Of a stretch of 18,501 bases of DNA, positions 12,069 to 18,501 are shown in pieces. How positions within the stretch are numbered: the first letter of the stretch is position 1; each line of letters opens with the position of its first letter. A program made the position numbers and the translations under genes. The DNA lies in assembly GCA_934663625.1 (NCBI GenBank), contig CAKUKP010000064.1:1-18501 (forward strand), read 5' to 3'. The notes under the pieces were generated by a model. That model was not told the origin of the DNA. It saw nothing but the letters and a program-made list of their open reading frames with translations, and made no database searches. The stretch comes from an uncultured Clostridia bacterium. GTDB lineage: Bacteria > Bacillota > Clostridia > Christensenellales > Aristaeellaceae.

Positions 12069-13052
12069 ATGAAGAAGATTCTTACCCTCGTACTCGCAGT
12101 GCTGATGGCGCTCGCCATCGCAGCCCCCGCAATAGCGGATGACGATATCAAGATCGTTATGATCGGCCAGCAGCTGGGCAACGTGGTATTCCTCGACGTA
12201 GAAAAGGGCATGAACGCGGCGGGCGAAGACCTGGGCGTTAAGGTAGAATGGCAGTCCCCTCTGCGCGCAGAGGCCGAACTGCAGAATGAAATCATGCTGA
12301 ACCTGATCTCCCGCGGCGATGTGGACGGCATTTCCATCTCCTGCACTACGGGCGACGCGCTGATGGCAGCGATTAACGCGGCGATCGACGCCGGCATCAA
12401 GGTTGTATGCTATGATGTTGACTCCCCGAATTCCAACCGCGAATACTACATCGGCACCGAAAACTACAAGGCCGGCTACACCTGCGGCGAATACATGATC
12501 GATCTGTACAAGGATTCCGGTCTGGAAAGCGTAAAGGTCGCTATCCTGGCGGGCATCCCCGGCGCAGATGATATCGAAGCCCGTATCCGCGGCTTTGAAG
12601 ACGCGATCAAGGATTCCAACATCGAAAGCGTTTACACCTTCGCCTGCAACGACAACGTTGATGAAGCGATCGAAGGCGTAGAAGCCTATTCCAAGGCGCA
12701 TGCCGAAGAATTCGATGCATGGTTCATGGCGGGCGGCTGGCCCTACACCGTAGACGTAACCGCGATGCCCAACACCAACGCGTGGAAGCTCGCCGACGAA
12801 AACCACAAGATCGTAACCGTGGATATCTTCCCGGAAACCACCCCCGCCTTCTTCGAGGCTGGCGTGCTGGATGTTGCGGTCGGTCAGAACATGTACAACA
12901 TGGGCTATAAGTCCGTGGAAACGCTGGTCAAGCTGATCAAGGGCGAAGAAGTTGAAGATGCGCCCTTCGATGAGACCATTGGCGCGAAGTTCGTCAACAC
13001 CGGCGTTCAGATCGCGACCGCGGCGGACTATCAGACCGTAATCGGCGGCTAA
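12069..13052 (+). CDS. Sugar ABC transporter substrate-binding protein (RbsB type)
   Basis: A 327-residue extracellular binding protein of the Peripla_BP_4 (ribose/galactose) family that delivers ligand to the permease encoded upstream. Residues 1-23 are a signal peptide: MKK, a hydrophobic core and an AxA-type cleavage site (APAIA/DDD). There is no lipobox cysteine, unusual for a Gram-positive binding protein. The mature chain begins IKIVMIGQQLGN and shows the family segments VDGISISCTTGDALMAAINA and GIKVVCYDVDSPNS (hinge and ligand pocket) and a late VGQNMYNMGYKSVETLVKL. GGAGGT precedes the ATG. It is the last gene of the operon, followed by a terminator at 13067. Confidence 0.94.
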   Translation: MKKILTLVLAVLMALAIAAPAIADDDIKIVMIGQQLGNVVFLDVEKGMNAAGEDLGVKVEWQSPLRAEAELQNEIMLNLISRGDVDGISISCTTGDALMAAINAAIDAGIKVVCYDVDSPNSNREYYIGTENYKAGYTCGEYMIDLYKDSGLESVKVAILAGIPGADDIEARIRGFEDAIKDSNIESVYTFACNDNVDEAIEGVEAYSKAHAEEFDAWFMAGGWPYTVDVTAMPNTNAWKLADENHKIVTVDIFPETTPAFFEAGVLDVAVGQNMYNMGYKSVETLVKLIKGEEVEDAPFDETIGAKFVNTGVQIATAADYQTVIGG

Positions 13053-13066
13053 TCGCCGTTGCTGCA

Positions 13067-13096
13067 ATGGGCTGCTCTTTTGAGCAGTCCATTTTT
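13067..13096 (+). terminator. Terminator of the sugar ABC operon
   Basis: ATGGGCTGCTC (13067-13077) pairs with GAGCAGTCCAT (13082-13092), 11 pairs including one G.U around a 4-base loop, followed by TTTTT. Confidence 0.8.
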
Positions 13097-13129
13097 GTAT
13101 CAAAAAAGCAGCTATTATGAAATATTGTG

Positions 13130-13157
13130 TTGTGATTTTACATTTCTGCGGTATAAT
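13130..13157 (+). promoter_or_regulatory. Promoter of the corrinoid-activator gene
   Basis: TTGTGA (13130-13135) and TATAAT (13152-13157) are 16 bases apart. The leader to the ATG at 13218 is about 54 bases. Confidence 0.55.
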
Positions 13158-13217
13158 GGATACAGAAAAGGGAAAAAACGGTGGCGAATCGGCGCGCCGG
13201 ACGAAGGAGCAAGCAAT

Positions 13218-15146
13218 ATGTTTCAGGTAGTGTTCCATTTTGAAGAGGGCGGAGAGGTAAAAATCTTCGCCGCCGCAAATGAAAATCTGCTGGAGGTGGC
13301 GCGCAAGGCGAACGTTGCGATCGACGCGCCCTGTTCCGGAAACGGTTCCTGCGGAAAATGCCGCGTTCGCCTGATCGAGGGCGAACTGGAATCCCCGAAA
13401 ACCCGTCACATTACCGATGAGGATTACGCTGCGGGCTGGCGGCTGGCGTGCGCGAGCCGCGTGACGGGCGATGTGACCGTCATGGTTCCGGATATCGCCT
13501 CCGCGTACAAATCCCGCATGAAAACCGCCGATCTGAGCACCGGCGAAGAAGTACGCATTTTCAACGCCATTCAGGAAAACCTGCGCGATGCGGGCATTCC
13601 GTTCATCAATGATTTCTGCGATTTTACCATTTCCATGGAAGCGCCCACGCTGGAGGACACCATGCCCGATAACGAGCGTCTGGAGCGCGCCGTCATGGCG
13701 GAGCTGGACGGCGTGGAATTCGTGGAAATTCCCTATTCCGTGATGGTGAAGCTGGCGCAGGCGCTGCGCGAAAATGATTTCAGTCTGCGCGTATGCGGAC
13801 GGCGCGACGGCGATCGCTTTACCGTGATGAGCGTATCCGCGCCGAACGATCCCGCGCCCATGTGCGCCGCCGCCATCGATATCGGCACCACGACGGTCAC
13901 CGGCGTGCTGGTGAACCTCGCGGACGGCAGGCTGCTGGCGCGCGCCAGCGCGGGCAACGGTCAGATTCGCTACGGCGCGGACGTGATCAACCGCATCATC
14001 GAATCCGCGCGCGACGGCGGACGGAAGCGCCTGCAGGATGCGATCATCAAGGAAACGCTGGATCCGCTGCTGGGCGCGATGTGCCGTCAGGCGGGCGTTG
14101 CGGCGAATCGGATACTGACCTTCTGCATCGCGGGCAATACCACGATGAACCATCTGCTGCTGGGCGTGGACGCGGATCCCGTGCGCACCGAGCCGTACAT
14201 TCCGTCCTTCTTCCGGTGGAGCGGATTGAAGGCGCGCGATCTGAAGCTGCCCGCGAACGCGGAAGCGGATATCGTGCTGGCGCCCAACATCGGCAGCTAC
14301 GTGGGCGGCGATATTACCGCGGGCGCGCTGATGAGCATGATCTGGAATACCGATGAGCTTTCCCTGTTTATCGATCTGGGCACGAACGGCGAAATCGTGT
14401 TCGGAAACCGCGATTTTATGATGTCCTGCGCGTGCAGCGCCGGCCCCGCGTTCGAGGGCGGCGATATTTCCTGCGGTATGCGCGCGACCGACGGTGCGAT
14501 CGAGGCGTGTACCATCGATCGCGAAACCATGAAGCCCACGCTTTCCATCATCGGCGATGCGGGGCAGAAGCCGGTGGGTCTGTGCGGATCGGGCATCATC
14601 GACGTCATCGCGGAGCTGTTCCGCTGCGGCATCATTTCCGCGAAGGGGCAGTTCGTGCGCGAGGGCGATCGCGTGCGCAAGGATCAGAATGATTTCGATT
14701 GCTATGTGCTGGCGTTCGCCGATGAATCCGAAACCGGCCGCGATATCACGATCAACACCGTGGACATCGATAATTTCATCCGCGCGAAGGGCGCGATCTT
14801 CTCCGCGATCTGCACGCTGCTGAAATCGCTGGATATGGATGTTTCCTGCATCGAACGCATGTATGTGGCGGGCGGCATCGGCAGCGGCATCAACATGCGC
14901 AATTCCGTGCGCATCGGCATGTTCCCGGATTTGGAGCTGGATCGCTTTACCTACATCGGCAATTCCTCGCTGGCGGGCGCTTATGCCATGGCGGTATCCG
15001 ATGCGGCGCGCGACAAGGTATTTGAACTGGCGCAGACCATGACCTATGTGGAACTGAGCACTACGCCCGGCTACATGGATGAATTCATGGCGGCGTGCTT
15101 CCTGCCGCATACCAATGCGGAGCTGTTCCCATCCTGCATGGAATGA
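13218..15146 (+). CDS. Reductive activator of corrinoid-dependent proteins (RACE/RACo family)
   Basis: A 642-residue ATP-dependent activator that returns inactive cob(II)amide to the cob(I) state in corrinoid proteins. The N-terminal [2Fe-2S] ferredoxin domain has CSGNGSCGKC (Cys39, Cys45, Cys48) and Cys78 in LACAS. A linker leads to a C-terminal ASKHA-type ATPase domain (DUF4445) beginning AAAIDIGTTTVTGVLVNL, with DLGTNGEIVFG, GPAFEGGDISCGM, GLCGSGIIDVIAEL and YVAGGIGSGINM. The true start is the ATG at 13218 with AAGGAG (13204-13209); the frame is open upstream to 13059, but that part is promoter sequence. Its stop overlaps the ribosome binding site of the DUF3786 gene, so the two are translationally close. 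No corrinoid protein or methyltransferase gene is in the window, so the partner is unknown. Confidence 0.9.
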   Translation: MFQVVFHFEEGGEVKIFAAANENLLEVARKANVAIDAPCSGNGSCGKCRVRLIEGELESPKTRHITDEDYAAGWRLACASRVTGDVTVMVPDIASAYKSRMKTADLSTGEEVRIFNAIQENLRDAGIPFINDFCDFTISMEAPTLEDTMPDNERLERAVMAELDGVEFVEIPYSVMVKLAQALRENDFSLRVCGRRDGDRFTVMSVSAPNDPAPMCAAAIDIGTTTVTGVLVNLADGRLLARASAGNGQIRYGADVINRIIESARDGGRKRLQDAIIKETLDPLLGAMCRQAGVAANRILTFCIAGNTTMNHLLLGVDADPVRTEPYIPSFFRWSGLKARDLKLPANAEADIVLAPNIGSYVGGDITAGALMSMIWNTDELSLFIDLGTNGEIVFGNRDFMMSCACSAGPAFEGGDISCGMRATDGAIEACTIDRETMKPTLSIIGDAGQKPVGLCGSGIIDVIAELFRCGIISAKGQFVREGDRVRKDQNDFDCYVLAFADESETGRDITINTVDIDNFIRAKGAIFSAICTLLKSLDMDVSCIERMYVAGGIGSGINMRNSVRIGMFPDLELDRFTYIGNSSLAGAYAMAVSDAARDKVFELAQTMTYVELSTTPGYMDEFMAACFLPHTNAELFPSCME

Positions 15147-15157
15147 GGTGATCGTTT

Positions 15158-15781
15158 TTGAACGTGGAAAACAATAAGGAAATGGTGCCCTTTGAGCATT
15201 ATCTGGAACTGTACCGGCAGATGAACCCCACGGACGCGGCGGCGCGCACCGATGTGAAATTCGATCCGGCAGCGGGCAGATTCGATGTCGTGCTGCTGTA
15301 CGAAACCTATCGGCTGTACTGGCCGGAATACCGCATTGAATGCGATAATCCGGATGCGTTTGCGCTTCAGAATATACCGGCGCAGATTTTCATGATTCGT
15401 TTTCTGCTGGAGGGCTGCGCGTCCACCGGAAGCGGCGCGTTTTTGCCGTACCGCGATATGCCGTGGGGCGATGTGTATCTGAAGCCCTTCACCGGCAGAT
15501 GCCTGACCCGAGCGGCGTTTACGTTCGGCACGCGGATCGAAGCCTTCAAGGCCGCCGTCGAAAAGACGCGCGCCATCCCGCTGAAGAGCGGCGATGCATC
15601 CTGCCAGATCGAAGTCATGCCGGGCTATGAAATCCGCCTGATCGTTTGGGAGGGCGATGAGGAATTCCCCCCGAACGCGCAGATATTGTTTTCCGATAAT
15701 TTCCCCAAGGCGTTTTCGGCGGAGGATCGCACCGTGGTCGGCGATATGGTGATCACTGATCTGAAACGGAAAATGCAATAG
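15158..15781 (+). CDS. DUF3786-like protein
   Basis: A 207-residue cytoplasmic protein without signal peptide or membrane segment. Features resembling DUF3786 are an N-terminal helix (PFEHYLELYRQMNP), FDVVLLYETYRLYWPEY, a central IFMIRFLLEGC followed by a GSGAFLPYRDMPWGDVY loop, and a late strand pair in YEIRLIVWEGDEEFPPNAQI. DUF3786 genes commonly accompany corrinoid and acetogenesis genes, but the biochemical role is not known. I take the TTG at 15158 as the start because GAGGTGA (15144-15150) lies 7 bases upstream and no ATG is nearby. It is the second gene of a two-gene operon with the activator and is followed by a terminator. Confidence 0.75.
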   Translation: MNVENNKEMVPFEHYLELYRQMNPTDAAARTDVKFDPAAGRFDVVLLYETYRLYWPEYRIECDNPDAFALQNIPAQIFMIRFLLEGCASTGSGAFLPYRDMPWGDVYLKPFTGRCLTRAAFTFGTRIEAFKAAVEKTRAIPLKSGDASCQIEVMPGYEIRLIVWEGDEEFPPNAQILFSDNFPKAFSAEDRTVVGDMVITDLKRKMQ

Positions 15782-15792
15782 TTTGTCTGAAC

Positions 15793-15824
15793 AAAAATCG
15801 CTTCCGGTCGCGGAAGCGATTTTT
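15793..15824 (+). terminator. Terminator after the activator/DUF3786 operon
   Basis: AAAAATCGCTTCC (15793-15805) pairs perfectly with GGAAGCGATTTTT (15812-15824) around a 6-base loop. The A5/T5 flanks make it usable in both directions. Confidence 0.85.
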
Positions 15825-15837
15825 GAATGCCGTATAC

Positions 15838-15866
15838 TTGACAATTCGCGCGCAATAGGATATAAT
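15838..15866 (+). promoter_or_regulatory. Promoter of the LysR gene
   Basis: TTGACA (15838-15843) and TATAAT (15861-15866) are a perfect consensus pair at 17 bases. The leader to the ATG at 15901 is about 28 bases and A/T rich. Confidence 0.8.
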
Positions 15867-15900
15867 TATTAAAAATATTTATAAAAAAGGAGCCGCAGAT

Positions 15901-16791
15901 ATGGATTTTAAACAGCTGGAATCGTTCGTATCCGTTGTAGATGAGGGGAGCTTTTCGAATGCGGCCAACCGCCTGCAGCTTTCCCAATCGATGGTGACGA
16001 TCCATGTGCGCAATCTGGAAGCGGAGCTGGGTACGCGGCTTTTGAATCGTACCACGCGCAGCATGGAGCTGAGCGCGGACGGGCAGACCTTTTATTATTA
16101 CGCAAAACAGATGCTGAAGCTGAACCGCGACAGCATGTTTGCGCTGACCCGCGCGGATCAGAATGAAAAATCGATCAACATCGTCGCCACGCCGTACACC
16201 AGCCGGTATTTTTTAACCAGCAAGATCGTGGCGTTTCAGCACATACATCCGGATGTGACTTTCAACATCACCGTGTGCTACAATTCGGAAATCCCCGGCA
16301 AGCTGAAAACGGGCGGTTTCCAGTTCGCGTTCAGCAATATGAAGGTGATGGATTCGGATTATTCCGTGCGCCATTACAATTCATCCAGCCTGGTGGTGGT
16401 CACGCCGAATCAGGAACGCTTCCGCGCGTTGGCGGGCAAGCCGTTCCCGAACGAGCTGTTCGGCAAGGAAATGCTGATCACCCGCAGCAGCACATCGGCG
16501 CTGCAGCAGGAATTTTTGCGCTGGTGCAAGCAGCACATCCCCGGCGTGAAGCTGCAAATCGGCACCGCGATCGATGATACCGAAACCATCAAGCAGCTGG
16601 TCGCAGAAGGCATGGGCATTTCCGTGCTTTCCGAAGTGGCGGTGGGGGAATTTGTGCGCGATGGAAAATTGTTGTCCTTCCCGCTGGAGGGCACCATGCC
16701 GCACCATCTGTACTTCGTCAGCAAGAAAAAATATCTCTCGGCAGAACAGACCGCTTTCCATGATTTCATCATGGCATCGGCGGAAGCATAA
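15901..16791 (+). CDS. LysR-family transcriptional regulator
   Basis: A 296-residue regulator, the usual LysR length. The N-terminal winged HTH reads MDFKQLESFVSVVDEGSFSN, then AANRLQLSQSMVTIHVRNLE and GTRLLNRTTRSMELSADG. The rest is a periplasmic-binding-like effector domain (from about residue 90: INIVATPYTSRYFLTSKIVA to LVAEGMGISVLSEVAVGEF). AAGGAG at 15887-15892 fixes the start. The gene is monocistronic behind a consensus promoter and is not divergent from its possible target, unlike many LysR genes, so its regulon is not evident. The converging neighbour is a short trigger factor. The nearest candidate targets are the upstream activator operon and the downstream formate-THF ligase gene, but this is only positional. 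Confidence 0.94.
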   Translation: MDFKQLESFVSVVDEGSFSNAANRLQLSQSMVTIHVRNLEAELGTRLLNRTTRSMELSADGQTFYYYAKQMLKLNRDSMFALTRADQNEKSINIVATPYTSRYFLTSKIVAFQHIHPDVTFNITVCYNSEIPGKLKTGGFQFAFSNMKVMDSDYSVRHYNSSSLVVVTPNQERFRALAGKPFPNELFGKEMLITRSSTSALQQEFLRWCKQHIPGVKLQIGTAIDDTETIKQLVAEGMGISVLSEVAVGEFVRDGKLLSFPLEGTMPHHLYFVSKKKYLSAEQTAFHDFIMASAEA

Positions 16792-16805
16792 TCGGAAGCA
16801 TAATA

Positions 16806-16845
16806 AAAATGGGAGCGCGCCGCTCATGCGGCGCACTCCCATTTT
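16806..16845. terminator. Bidirectional terminator between converging genes
   Basis: AAAATGGGAG (16806-16815) pairs with CTCCCATTTT (16836-16845), and the inner GCGCCGC (16817-16823) pairs with GCGGCGC (16828-16834) with one C/A mismatch between. It lies 14 bases after the LysR stop and 7 bases beyond the trigger-factor-like stop. Confidence 0.85.
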
Positions 16846-16852
16846 AATGGAC

Positions 16853-17800
16853 TTACTTTTCTACATCTTCGATCACGGCGTTTTCCACGATCAGATCCAG
16901 CACTTTGTTGGAAACCACGCCGCGCGCGACGGCGGCCATGAAGTCATCGGTGACATAGGACTGAAGCTGTTCCTTCGTCAGATGATTCTGCTGCATGATG
17001 GCGCTCATCATATCCGCCATGGAATCTTCATCGGCTTCGATGCCCTCCGCTTCGGCGATGCGATCGATCGCCACGGCGCGCAGGATATTCTTGCGCGCTT
17101 CGGGAACCGCGTCCTCGCGCAGGGAAGCCTCGGTCGCGCCGATGAACTTGCAGTACATTTCGATGGTCAGATTCTGGCGCGCCAGCTGGGCGGAGAAGGT
17201 CTGCATCGCCTGATCCACGGCGCGCTTTAACTGATCATCGGTGATCTGGTAATCCAGCGTTGCGCAGATCTGATTCATCAATTGATCGCGCATTTCCTCG
17301 TCCGCCTGATGATCCACATACGCCTGCATGGAATCGCGCACGCTCTGCCGGAACTGTTCAAAGGTTTCGCAGCCGCCCACCTCGCGCGCAAAGGTATCGT
17401 CCGCGGCGTATTTTTCCTTCAAATGAATTTCGTGCACGGTGCAGTGAAAGACGGCGGGCTTGCCCGCCAGATTCTTGGCGTGGTATTCGGTGGGGAAGGT
17501 GACGCGCACATCGCGCTTTTCGCCGATGGCGCAGCCGATCAGCTGTTCTTCAAAGCCGGGAATGAACATGCCGCTGCCCAACGTGAGCGCCTGCCGCTGC
17601 GCCGTGCCGCCCTCGAAGAATTCGCCGTCGCATTCGCCCACGTAATCCAGAATGATTTCATCATCCGCCTGCGCGGGGCGATCGGTGATCTGCACGGTTT
17701 TTTTACTCTGCGCAAGCAGGCGGTCGATCTGTTCGTCCACCTGCGCGTCCGTCACGGTAAGATGTTCGCGCGTGGCGCGCAGTCCTTTATAATTCAGCAT
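16853..17800 (-). CDS. Short trigger-factor-like protein: PPIase and chaperone domains without the ribosome-binding domain
   Basis: A 315-residue protein matching trigger factor from the start of its FKBP-type peptidyl-prolyl isomerase domain. It begins MLNYKGLRATREHLTVTD, equivalent to the segment after the ribosome-binding domain. FKBP signals include DEIILDYVGECDGEFFEGG, LTLGSGMFIPGFEEQLIG, and FPTEYHAKNLAGKPAVFHC. The helical chaperone arms follow (about 155-315). The usual N-terminal 110-120 residues, including the GFRxGxxP ribosome hook, are absent, and no matching sequence precedes it. The start at 17800 has AAGGAG 9 bases upstream, although the frame extends to 17863. It probably works as a ribosome-independent chaperone or isomerase. 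A full-length tig may exist elsewhere in the genome. Confidence 0.88.
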   Translation of the reverse strand: MLNYKGLRATREHLTVTDAQVDEQIDRLLAQSKKTVQITDRPAQADDEIILDYVGECDGEFFEGGTAQRQALTLGSGMFIPGFEEQLIGCAIGEKRDVRVTFPTEYHAKNLAGKPAVFHCTVHEIHLKEKYAADDTFAREVGGCETFEQFRQSVRDSMQAYVDHQADEEMRDQLMNQICATLDYQITDDQLKRAVDQAMQTFSAQLARQNLTIEMYCKFIGATEASLREDAVPEARKNILRAVAIDRIAEAEGIEADEDSMADMMSAIMQQNHLTKEQLQSYVTDDFMAAVARGVVSNKVLDLIVENAVIEDVEK

Positions 17801-17843
17801 TTCTTGACACTCCTTATTGAATATGGTAAAATAATCAAGGCTT

Positions 17844-17872
17844 ATTATAGCGGATAATTGCACAGATGTCCA
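17844..17872 (-). promoter_or_regulatory. Promoter of the trigger-factor-like gene
   Basis: On the minus strand TGGACA (17872-17867) and TATAAT (17849-17844) are 17 bases apart, giving a leader of about 38 bases before the ATG at 17800. Confidence 0.6.
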
Positions 17873-17947
17873 TAGCCGGATTCAACGATTGTGGAGATTC
17901 TGCGGGCGTTGTATCCAAAACTTAAACTAATAAGTGATGGTTATTTA

Positions 17948-17976
17948 TTGACACGACTGAATAATTGTGCTAGAAT
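17948..17976 (+). promoter_or_regulatory. Promoter of the formate-THF ligase gene
   Basis: TTGACA (17948-17953) and TAGAAT (17971-17976) are 17 bases apart. The untranslated leader is about 100 bases (to 18083). I see no terminator or recognised riboswitch in it; a small palindrome GCG-ATATA-CGC lies at 18033-18043. Confidence 0.7.
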
Positions 17977-18083
17977 ATCTTTGGTTCTGAGGTGCGAGGC
18001 ATCCGCTGAAGCTACATAGTGACGTGCGCGAATGCGATATACGCCCGTTTTAACAATGATTTCATTTAGAGGAGGAAATACCC

Positions 18084-18501
18084 ATGCTCGATCCGACGAT
18101 CTACAAAGATTGGCAAATTGCGGAAGAAGCTGAAAAAAACCTGCCTTCCGTAGATTATTTCCGTGAGAAGCTCGGCCTGCTGCCCGAGGAAATCATCCCC
18201 TACGGCAAGACCCCGAAACTTGACTTCATCAAGATCATGAACCGCCTGAAGGATAAGCCGGACGGCAAGTTCATCGAAGTTACCGCGATTACGCCCACCC
18301 CCTTCGGCGAGGGCAAATCCACCGTTTCTCTGGGCCTGATCGAAGGTCTGGGCTACATCGGCAAGAACGCCGGCGGCGCGCTGCGTCAGCCCTCCGGCGG
18401 CCCGACCATGAACGTAAAGGGTACTGCGGCCGGCGGCGGAAACGCGCTGCTGATGCCCATGACCGAGTTCTCTCTGGGTCTGACCGGCGATATCAACGAT
18501 A
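18084..18501 (+). CDS. fhs: Formate-tetrahydrofolate ligase, N-terminal part (runs off the window)
   Basis: This enzyme makes 10-formyl-THF from formate, THF and ATP in one-carbon metabolism and, in acetogens, the methyl branch of the Wood-Ljungdahl pathway. The 139 visible residues include the P-loop TPTPFGEGKST (70-80), then ALRQPSGGP, NVKGTAAGGGNA and LGLTGDIND. Canonical enzymes read ALREPSLGP, IKGGAAGGGYA and HFTGD, so this is a divergent member: Glu to Gln after the Arg, and Tyr to Asn after AAGGG. The ATG follows AGAGGAGGA (18068-18076). It has its own promoter and is the only gene seen in this unit. The gene name follows the family; a different relative of this fold is possible because of the active-site changes. 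Confidence 0.85.
   Translation, partial: MLDPTIYKDWQIAEEAEKNLPSVDYFREKLGLLPEEIIPYGKTPKLDFIKIMNRLKDKPDGKFIEVTAITPTPFGEGKSTVSLGLIEGLGYIGKNAGGALRQPSGGPTMNVKGTAAGGGNALLMPMTEFSLGLTGDIND

Noticed and set aside
12021..15110. Very long open frame (1029 codons) on the minus strand
   Set aside because: It is antisense to the substrate-binding and corrinoid-activator genes, which are clear homologues on the plus strand. The translation is rich in Arg, His and Ala, as expected from the antisense of GC-biased codons, and it resembles no family.
17990..18040. THF riboswitch-like string GGCATCCGCT in the formate-THF ligase leader
   Set aside because: Only a short 3'-like match is present. The required 5' half would lie upstream of the transcription start, and the conserved pairing is not found.

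Overview
The window looks like chromosomal DNA from an anaerobic member of the Bacillota (Clostridia-like, probably gut or rumen). The evidence is strong AGGAGG ribosome binding sites, sigma-A promoters, a T-box leader on serS, an RbsA-type sugar ABC system under a ROK regulator, and a corrinoid-activator/DUF3786/formate-THF ligase neighbourhood. The genus cannot be named from this sequence alone.

Left end (1-2860): a decayed type V-A CRISPR-Cas locus. A 641-codon open frame (168-2093) is the C-terminal half of a Cas12a of the LbCas12a kind. It starts inside the PI domain and keeps WED-III, the pre-crRNA-processing triad, RuvC-I/II/III, bridge helix and Nuc with all catalytic residues, but lacks WED-I, REC1, REC2, WED-II and the main PAM contacts. 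Its 5' end abuts a transcription terminator and it has no convincing start site. cas4 and cas1 are absent, and only a Cas2-like tail survives (to 2311). A strong promoter lies in that tail, followed by an intact-looking Cas12a-type array with six 36-bp repeats (the last degenerate) and five spacers of 25-28 bp.

2831-6117: serS with its own promoter and T-box riboswitch (Ser specifier UCC proposed); a converging pair of small XRE regulators; a divergent SLOG/DUF1273-like gene behind a palindromic operator; then about 340 bp of non-coding hairpin-rich sequence.

6118-13052: an amino-sugar-like catabolic and transport region. On the minus strand are a ROK repressor, a PIG-L/LmbE deacetylase and a NagB-like protein that lacks a key catalytic Asp. 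Divergent on the plus strand are a sugar ABC ATPase, permease and substrate-binding protein ending at a terminator. A MITE-like element lies between the ROK and PIG-L genes.

13218-18501: an ASKHA/[2Fe-2S] reductive activator of corrinoid proteins with a DUF3786 partner, a LysR regulator, a convergent short trigger-factor-like chaperone without the ribosome-binding domain, and the start of a divergent formate-tetrahydrofolate ligase gene. The activator, DUF3786 and ligase suggest one-carbon or corrinoid metabolism, although no corrinoid protein is visible in the window.
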